A stretch of 35,727 nucleotides of DNA from Corynebacterium sp. (GTDB lineage Bacteria; Actinomycetota; Actinomycetes; Mycobacteriales; Mycobacteriaceae): NCBI RefSeq assembly GCF_030538285.1, contig NZ_JAUNUG010000032.1, positions 1 to 35,727 on the forward strand. Reading direction: 5' to 3'. Shown piece after piece: positions 30,890-35,727 of the stretch (its first letter is position 1; each line of letters begins with the position of its first letter). The notes below the pieces were generated by a model that had not been told where the DNA came from, did no database searches, and was given only the letters and a program-made list of their open reading frames with translations. The position numbers and the translations under genes were made by a program.

Positions 30890-32065
30890 CTAGCCCAACA
30901 GCCAGTCGTTCGGGGAGAACAGCTCGAAGCGGACCGACTTCGGCGCCTTGTCCTCCGGCAGGGCCTCGAGGTCGCGGCGGATGGCCTGGAGGAACTCGGT
31001 GCCGCCGCAGAGGTAGACGTCGGAACCGGCGAGATCGTGCTCGGCCATGCGGATGAGCTCGCCGTTGGAGCGGTAGCTGTGGGCGGCGGTGACCTCCGGG
31101 AGGCGCTCGAGCAGCGCGGTGGTCTGGCCGAGCTGGGCGTGGGCGGCCTCGGAGTCGTCGGCGTGGAGGTAGGTGGCGCGGCGTCCGGAGCCGGTACGGG
31201 CCAGGTAGGACAGCATGCCGACCATGGGGGTAGAGCCGATGCCGGAGGAGACGAGCACGACCGGGTCGTCGCCCTCCTCGAGGACGAGGTCGCCGGCGGC
31301 GAGCGTCGCCTGGATGGTGTCGCCGACCTGGACGTTCTCGCGCAGGTGGGTGGACACCTCGCCCTCGGTCTCGACGGCGATGGTGTAGCGGCCCGGTGCC
31401 TGGCCGATGATGGAGTACTGACGCAGCTGGCGGGCGCCGTCGGCGAGCACAACGCCGATCGAGGTGTACTGGCCCGGGCGCGGGGTGCTCAGGTCGCCTT
31501 CGAGGGTGTACGTGGTGACGGTGTCGGTCAGTTCCTGCTTATCGACGACCACGACATCCCGGAACACATCGCCCGGGGTGACGCCGTCGGACTCGTAGAG
31601 GGCCTCCTCGAAGGTGATGAGGACGTCGGCCATGATCCAGTAGACCTCGCCCCACGCTGCCGCGACCTCCTCGGTGACGACGTCGGTGCCCAGCACCTCG
31701 GCGATGGCGGCGAAGAGGTTGTCGTGGACGATCTGGTACTGGTCGGCGGTGATGCCGAGGGAGACGTGCTTGTGGCCGATGCGGGTGAGCAGGTCAACCG
31801 GGTCGGGGGCGTTCGGGTCGACGAGCATGGTGGCGAACGTCGCGACGGAGGCGGCCAGCGCCTTCTGCTGCTCACCGGACTTCTGGTTGCCGCGGTTGAA
31901 GGTGTTGGCCAGCAGTTCCGGATGGTTGCCGAACATGGTCCGGTAGAAGGTCTGCGCGATGGTGCCGATGTTGGCGCCGACGGCGGGCAGGGTCGCCTTG
32001 ACGATCTCCTCATGCTCCGGGGTGAGGTGACGGTCGCGGGCGGTGGGGACTGCGGTGGTGAACAT
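30890..32065 (-). CDS. hmp: Flavohemoglobin, nitric oxide dioxygenase
   Basis: The 391-residue protein has a globin domain at about 1-140, with TFYRTMFGNHPELLANTFN and the proximal-His region LLTRIGHKHVSLGI. The FAD-binding reductase domain has PGQYTSIGV and LRQYSIIGQ. The NAD-binding domain has VLVSSGIGSTPMVGML and VYLCGGTEFLQAIRRDL. It oxidises NO to nitrate using O2 and NAD(P)H in the cytoplasm. AAGGAG precedes ATG 32065 at proper spacing. The minus-strand upstream region carries TTTAATAT near 32106-32113, a possible -10, inside an A/T-rich imperfect inverted repeat (ATTAAACGG / CCGTAATTAAT, 32108-32133) that could be an operator. No NsrR-type gene is adjacent. Confidence 0.95.
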   Translation of the reverse strand: MFTTAVPTARDRHLTPEHEEIVKATLPAVGANIGTIAQTFYRTMFGNHPELLANTFNRGNQKSGEQQKALAASVATFATMLVDPNAPDPVDLLTRIGHKHVSLGITADQYQIVHDNLFAAIAEVLGTDVVTEEVAAAWGEVYWIMADVLITFEEALYESDGVTPGDVFRDVVVVDKQELTDTVTTYTLEGDLSTPRPGQYTSIGVVLADGARQLRQYSIIGQAPGRYTIAVETEGEVSTHLRENVQVGDTIQATLAAGDLVLEEGDDPVVLVSSGIGSTPMVGMLSYLARTGSGRRATYLHADDSEAAHAQLGQTTALLERLPEVTAAHSYRSNGELIRMAEHDLAGSDVYLCGGTEFLQAIRRDLEALPEDKAPKSVRFELFSPNDWLLG

Positions 32066-32170
32066 TGCTCTCCTTGAGGGCTACCGGACTTCGGGTACGC
32101 CCACCGATATTAAACGGCTTTTCCCGTAATTAATAGCGGGGCGACATGAGATTCATGTCACGTACCGCTT

Positions 32171-32221
32171 GTTCACCCACCTTTCACCTGACCTGAACCA
32201 GGCGGACATCTGACGTATCTA
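32171..32221 (+). promoter_or_regulatory. PHO-box-like direct repeats and -10 box of the phoX promoter
   Basis: GTTCACCCACC (32171-32181) and TTTCACCTGAC (32182-32192) are 11-base direct-repeat units, with a weaker third unit, CTGAACCAGGC (32193-32203). GTTCACC at 11-base spacing is the known PhoP binding pattern of streptomycetes. TATCTA (32216-32221) fits a -10 box, placing the third unit over the -35 position as expected for activation by a response regulator. PhoR plays this role in C. glutamicum. Confidence 0.6.
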
Positions 32222-32270
32222 CGGTCTGAGGAAGTCATACCTATCACCTCGCGCATATCTGGAGTGCTCC

Positions 32271-34364
32271 ATGACCATCAAGGGTCTCAATCTGTTCAGC
32301 AACAAGTTCACCTCGTCCCGCAGCTCCGTGACCTGCACCTACAAGTGCGGCAACGCCTGCTTCGGCGAGTGCGAGAACACCTCCGACAACCCGTACTTCG
32401 GTGACATGATGTCCCGCCGCTCCGCCCTCAAGGCCGGCGGCCTCACCGTCCTGTCCGTCGGTGGCGCCTCGGCCGCCGCCTACCTGGCACCGGCTGCCGC
32501 TGCACAGTCCTCCCTCGGTTCCTCCTCGCTCCCGGGCTCCTCAGACCTGCCGGGTTCCTCCCAGCCGCACGTCTCCGGCAAGGGCCTGCAGTTCGACGTC
32601 GTCGCCCCGAACGAGCGCGATGAGGTCGTCATCCCCGCCGGCTACTCCCAGTCCGTGCTCATCGCCTGGGGCGACCCGGTCATCGAGGGTGCCCCGGAGT
32701 TCGACATCCGCAACCAGACCCTCGAGGCCGCTGAAAAGCAGTTCGGCTTCAACAACGACTTCGCCGGCCTCATGGCCCACCCGTCCAACCCGGACCGCCT
32801 GCTCTACATGTGCTCCCACGAGTACACCACCGAGCCGCACATGTTCCCGAACTACGACGCGGACAACCCGGACGAGGAGCAGGTTCGCATCGGTATCGCG
32901 AACCACGGCCATACCATCCTCGAGGTCTCCAAGGTCGGCGACACCGGTGAGCTCAAGCGCGAGTTCGGCCCGCTCAACCGCCGCATCACCGGCACCACCG
33001 AGTTCCGCCTCGTCGGCCCGGGCGCCGGCTCCGACTACGTCAAGACCACCGCCGACCCGACCGGCACCCGCGTGGCGGGCACCTTCAACAACTGCTCCGG
33101 CGGTCTGACCCCGTGGGGCACCATGCTCTCCGGCGAGGAGAACTTCGACATCTACTTCGCCAACGCCGACGGCATCACCGACGAGCGCACCCGCACCTCG
33201 GTCAAGCGTTTCGGTGCTGCCGGCGGCGAGTCCGACCGCAAGTGGGAGCGTTTCGACGAGCGCTTCGACCTGTCCAAGCACCCCAACGAGTTCAACCGCT
33301 TCGGCTACCTCGTGGAGATCGACCCGACCGACCCGAACTCCGTCCCGGTCAAGCACATGGCCAACGGTCGCTTCAAGCACGAGGCCGGCAACGTCCACAT
33401 CACCGCGGACGGCACCGTCGTGTGCTACTCCGGCGATGACGCCCGCTTCGAGTACCTGTACAAGTTCGTCTCTTCCAAGAAGATGATCGAGGGCAACAAG
33501 GCCCACAACATGACCATCCTCGACGAGGGCACCCTCTACGTCGCGGTCATGGAGGGCAACTCCCCGCAGTCCGAGATCGACGGCTCCGGCCAGCTCCCCT
33601 CCGACGGCGCCTTCGACGGCTCCGGCCGCTGGGCACCGCTGATGACCACCGGTTCCGACGGCAAGGCCACCTCCCACGTCGACGGCTTCACCGGCGAAGA
33701 GGTCGCGATCTTCACCCGCGAGGCCGCCGACAAGGTCGGCGCCACCAAGATGGACCGCCCGGAGGACGTCGAGGTCTCCCCGGCCACCCACAAGGTCTAC
33801 ATGGCCCTGACCAACAACTCCTACCGTGGCGCAGCCTCCGACCGCTCCAAGGAGGGCGTCATGGAGTACGCCCCGATCAAGGAGAACAAGAACGGTCTCG
33901 TCATGGAGATCGAGGACGACCACGCCGGCGAGAAGTTCACCTGGAACCTGCTGCTCGTCTGCGGCGATCCGGATGAGGCGTACACCTACTTCGGTGGCTT
34001 CGACAAGTCCAAGGTCTCCCCGATCTCCTGCCCGGACAACCTGGCGTTCGACGAGTACGGCAACCTGTGGGTCTCCACCGACGGCAACGCCCTGGGCTCC
34101 AACGACGGCCTCTACGCCGTCACCGTCGAGGGTCCGAACCGCGGTGAGCTCAAGTGCTTCCTCACCGTCCCCTACGCGGCCGAGACCTGTGGTCCGATCG
34201 TCGAGCGCAAGCGCGTCCTCGTCAACGTCCAGCACCCGGGCGAGACCGACGACGCCACCGTCGACAACCCGGCCTCCAACTGGCCCGACGGCGGCAACTC
34301 CCCGGCGCGCCCGGCTGTCGCCCAGGTCTGGAAGACCAACGGCGGCGACATCGGCGTCGAGTAG
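32271..34364 (+). CDS. phoX: Tat-exported PhoX family alkaline phosphatase
   Basis: The 697-residue protein has Tat motif S-R-R-S-A-L-K with Arg49-Arg50 and a hydrophobic segment ending in APAAAAQ. A Cys-rich n-region precedes it (Cys22, 26, 30 and 34, in TCTYKCGNACFGECENTSDN), which I believe recurs in actinobacterial PhoX proteins. The body shows DUF839/PhoX features: NDFAGLMAHPSNPDRLLYMC with HEYTTEPHMFPNYD, NCSGGLTPWGTMLSGEENFD, GRFKHEAGNVHITADGTVVC, MDRPEDVEVSPATHKVYMALTNN and CPDNLAFDEYGNLWVSTDGN. PhoX enzymes use Fe and Ca ions to release phosphate from organic esters outside the cell. Codon use is as strongly biased as in the S-layer gene, implying heavy expression when induced. GGAG lies 8 bases before ATG 32271. 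Confidence 0.93.
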   Translation: MTIKGLNLFSNKFTSSRSSVTCTYKCGNACFGECENTSDNPYFGDMMSRRSALKAGGLTVLSVGGASAAAYLAPAAAAQSSLGSSSLPGSSDLPGSSQPHVSGKGLQFDVVAPNERDEVVIPAGYSQSVLIAWGDPVIEGAPEFDIRNQTLEAAEKQFGFNNDFAGLMAHPSNPDRLLYMCSHEYTTEPHMFPNYDADNPDEEQVRIGIANHGHTILEVSKVGDTGELKREFGPLNRRITGTTEFRLVGPGAGSDYVKTTADPTGTRVAGTFNNCSGGLTPWGTMLSGEENFDIYFANADGITDERTRTSVKRFGAAGGESDRKWERFDERFDLSKHPNEFNRFGYLVEIDPTDPNSVPVKHMANGRFKHEAGNVHITADGTVVCYSGDDARFEYLYKFVSSKKMIEGNKAHNMTILDEGTLYVAVMEGNSPQSEIDGSGQLPSDGAFDGSGRWAPLMTTGSDGKATSHVDGFTGEEVAIFTREAADKVGATKMDRPEDVEVSPATHKVYMALTNNSYRGAASDRSKEGVMEYAPIKENKNGLVMEIEDDHAGEKFTWNLLLVCGDPDEAYTYFGGFDKSKVSPISCPDNLAFDEYGNLWVSTDGNALGSNDGLYAVTVEGPNRGELKCFLTVPYAAETCGPIVERKRVLVNVQHPGETDDATVDNPASNWPDGGNSPARPAVAQVWKTNGGDIGVE

Positions 34365-34379
34365 CAGCTGAGAACCACA

Positions 34380-34416
34380 CCACCCCCGGGAATACCCCCG
34401 GGGGTGGTTTTTCTTT
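34380..34416 (+). terminator. Intrinsic terminator of phoX
   Basis: CCACCCCCGGG (34380-34390) pairs with CCCGGGGGTGG (34397-34407) over a 6-base loop, followed by TTTTTCTTT. It starts 15 bases after the phoX stop. Confidence 0.92.
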
Positions 34417-34583
34417 GGTCAGACATCACCGCTGTACGCAGGGGAAATGACTGGCCACGGCAACCAATGCACCCGCCTCGTCGGTGACCTGGGCCACAGG
34501 ATATGACAGGCTGAAAGTCACAGCATATCCAGACGCGGCCGTCGATAAGCAGCAGCGGCCGCCCCAACCATGAGGGACGAACC
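34417..34583 (+). promoter_or_regulatory. Possible structured leader RNA upstream of the CstA-type gene
   Basis: The spacer holds GGTCA (34418-34422), the conserved-looking GGCAACC (34459-34465), CACC/GGTG arms (34470-34473 and 34483-34486) and TGACAGG (34504-34510) that can close a stem with GGTCA. This order recalls the core of SAM-I/SAM-IV-type riboswitches, but not closely enough to assign. A second hairpin, GCGGCC/GGCCGC (near 34535-34562), ends just before the ribosome-binding region and could act as an expression platform. A regulatory RNA is a hypothesis only. Confidence 0.3.
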
Positions 34584-35727
34584 GTGAACTCACTCATCCT
34601 GGTCTTCATCGGCCTCGCCATGATGGCAGGCGGGTACCTCCTGTACTCGCGCTTCCTCAGCTCGAAGGTGTACCAGCTCTCGCCGAACTACCGCACCCCC
34701 GCGCACACCATGAACGACGGCGTGGACTACGTGCCCACCAACAAGTTCGTCCTGTGGGGGCACCACTTCACCTCGGTCGCCGGTGCGGCCCCCATCGTCG
34801 GCCCGGCCGTCGCCGTCATCTGGGGTTGGCTGCCGGCCTTCCTGTGGGTGACCATCGGCACGGTGTTCATCGCCGGCATGCACGACTTCGGCACCCTGTG
34901 GGCCTCGCAGCGCCACAAGGGACAGTCCATCGGAACGCTGTCCGGCCGCTACATCGGCGCCCGCGGACGCAACCTCTTCCTCATCGTCATCTTCCTCCTG
35001 CTGCTCATGGTCGTCGCCGCGTTCGCCGTGGTCATCTCCGGGCTGCTCGTCTCCACCCCGACTGCGGTCATCCCGACGTGGGGCGCGATCATCGTCGCGC
35101 TGTGCATCGGCCAGGCCATCTACCGCTTCAAGTGGAACCTGCCGCTGGTCTCCGTCGTCGGCGTCGTCGTGCTCTACGCGCTCATGATCATCGGCGACCT
35201 CTACCCCATCGTGCTGCCCGACTCCATCCTGGGCCTGAGCCCGAACGCCTTCTGGATCGTCGTCCTGTTCATCTACGGCGGCATCGCCTCCATGCTCCCG
35301 GTGTGGGTACTGCTGCAGCCGCGTGACTACATCAACGGCCTCCAGCTCTTCGTCGGCCTGGGCATCCTCTACGCGTCTTTCCTCATCACCGCCCCCACCC
35401 TCGTGGCCCCGGCGTACAACACCGCCGTCCCGGACGGCACCCCGTCGATCTGGCCGCTGCTCTTCGTCACCATCGCCTGCGGCGCCATCTCCGGTTTCCA
35501 CGGCATCGTCTCCTCCGGCACCTCCTCGAAGCAGCTGGACAAGGAGACCGACGCCCGCTTCGTCGGCTACTTCGGCGCAGTCGGCGAGGGTCTGCTCTCG
35601 CTGGGCACGATCATCGCCACGACCGCCGGCTTCCGCACCCTCGCCGACTGGGAGGCCATCTACACCGCCTTCAACCAGGGCGGCGTCAACGCCTTCGTGC
35701 AGGGTGGAGGCAACCTCATGAACGAGG
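34584..35727 (+). CDS. cstA: CstA family carbon starvation/pyruvate transporter, 3' end outside window
   Basis: The frame opens at GTG 34584, preceded by GAGGGACGA, and runs off the right edge after 381 codons. The product begins MNSLILVFIGLAMMAGGYLLYSRFL. It shows CstA signatures: VPTNKFVLWGHHFTSVAGAAPIVGPAVAVIWGW, FIAGMHDFGTLWASQRHKGQSIG, a run of membrane helices, LPVWVLLQPRDYINGLQLF and CGAISGFHGIVSSGTSSKQL. CstA proteins are multi-helix peptide or pyruvate transporters of the inner membrane, induced by carbon limitation in enterobacteria. Family members usually exceed 600 residues, so roughly half is seen. Whether this member moves pyruvate or peptides cannot be judged from sequence. Confidence 0.93.
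   Translation, partial: MNSLILVFIGLAMMAGGYLLYSRFLSSKVYQLSPNYRTPAHTMNDGVDYVPTNKFVLWGHHFTSVAGAAPIVGPAVAVIWGWLPAFLWVTIGTVFIAGMHDFGTLWASQRHKGQSIGTLSGRYIGARGRNLFLIVIFLLLLMVVAAFAVVISGLLVSTPTAVIPTWGAIIVALCIGQAIYRFKWNLPLVSVVGVVVLYALMIIGDLYPIVLPDSILGLSPNAFWIVVLFIYGGIASMLPVWVLLQPRDYINGLQLFVGLGILYASFLITAPTLVAPAYNTAVPDGTPSIWPLLFVTIACGAISGFHGIVSSGTSSKQLDKETDARFVGYFGAVGEGLLSLGTIIATTAGFRTLADWEAIYTAFNQGGVNAFVQGGGNLMNE

Noticed and set aside
32541-34235. A 564-codon frame opposite phoX
   Set aside because: It is produced by the strongly biased codons of phoX read backwards and has no homology-like features.
34590-35501. A 303-codon minus-strand frame at the right end
   Set aside because: The plus strand encodes a clear CstA-family protein; the antisense frame is acidic low-complexity sequence.

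Overview
The window looks like a chromosomal segment of a Corynebacterium or a close mycolic-acid actinobacterium. The sequence is GC-rich. It carries a type VII (ESX) secretion locus, a protein that closely resembles the corynebacterial S-layer protein PS2 (CspB), a ClpC unfoldase, a class II lysyl-tRNA synthetase and many GTG or TTG starts. No rRNA, tRNA, CRISPR array or insertion sequence was recognised.

Region 1 (1-17.5 kb) is a type VII secretion island. On the plus strand are a MinD-like ATPase of the EspI type (5' end probably artificial), a secreted MltB-like transglycosylase that lacks its catalytic Glu, a proline-rich lipoprotein and a one-helix membrane protein. On the minus strand, read right to left, are EccC, an unknown 249-residue protein, four small helical WXG100-type proteins, a 1718-residue Rhs protein ending in a NucA/NucB-like DNase domain, and four small AT-richer genes. 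The first two of those four are paralogues placed like immunity genes. EccD is divergent from EccC. EccB, EccE and MycP are not in the window. The first ~300 bases belong to something else: on the minus strand they encode the C-terminal part of an AglE-like sugar-binding protein, which breaks off abruptly at about position 300.

Region 2 (17.5-23.6 kb) holds housekeeping and envelope genes: clpC with an intrinsic terminator, a secreted CAP-domain protein, an 0.8-kb leader region, a PS2-like S-layer gene without the expected C-terminal hydrophobic anchor, and a 74-residue LuxR-type DNA-binding protein facing it across a bidirectional terminator.

Region 3 (23.7-25.7 kb) is a small Roadblock/GTPase module resembling part of the Streptomyces conservons: a Roadblock protein on the minus strand, divergent from a GTPase and a second Roadblock protein. 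The first Roadblock gene is followed, in the same frame, by 52 open codons with coding character after its TGA.

Region 4 (25.7-35.7 kb) contains a DHA2-type drug efflux pump, a short orphan reading frame, a DUF418 membrane protein, lysS, a DUF456 membrane protein, an NO-detoxifying flavohemoglobin, a Tat-exported PhoX phosphatase with a PHO-box-like direct repeat in its promoter, and the start of a CstA-family transporter with a possibly structured leader. The CstA gene runs off the right edge.
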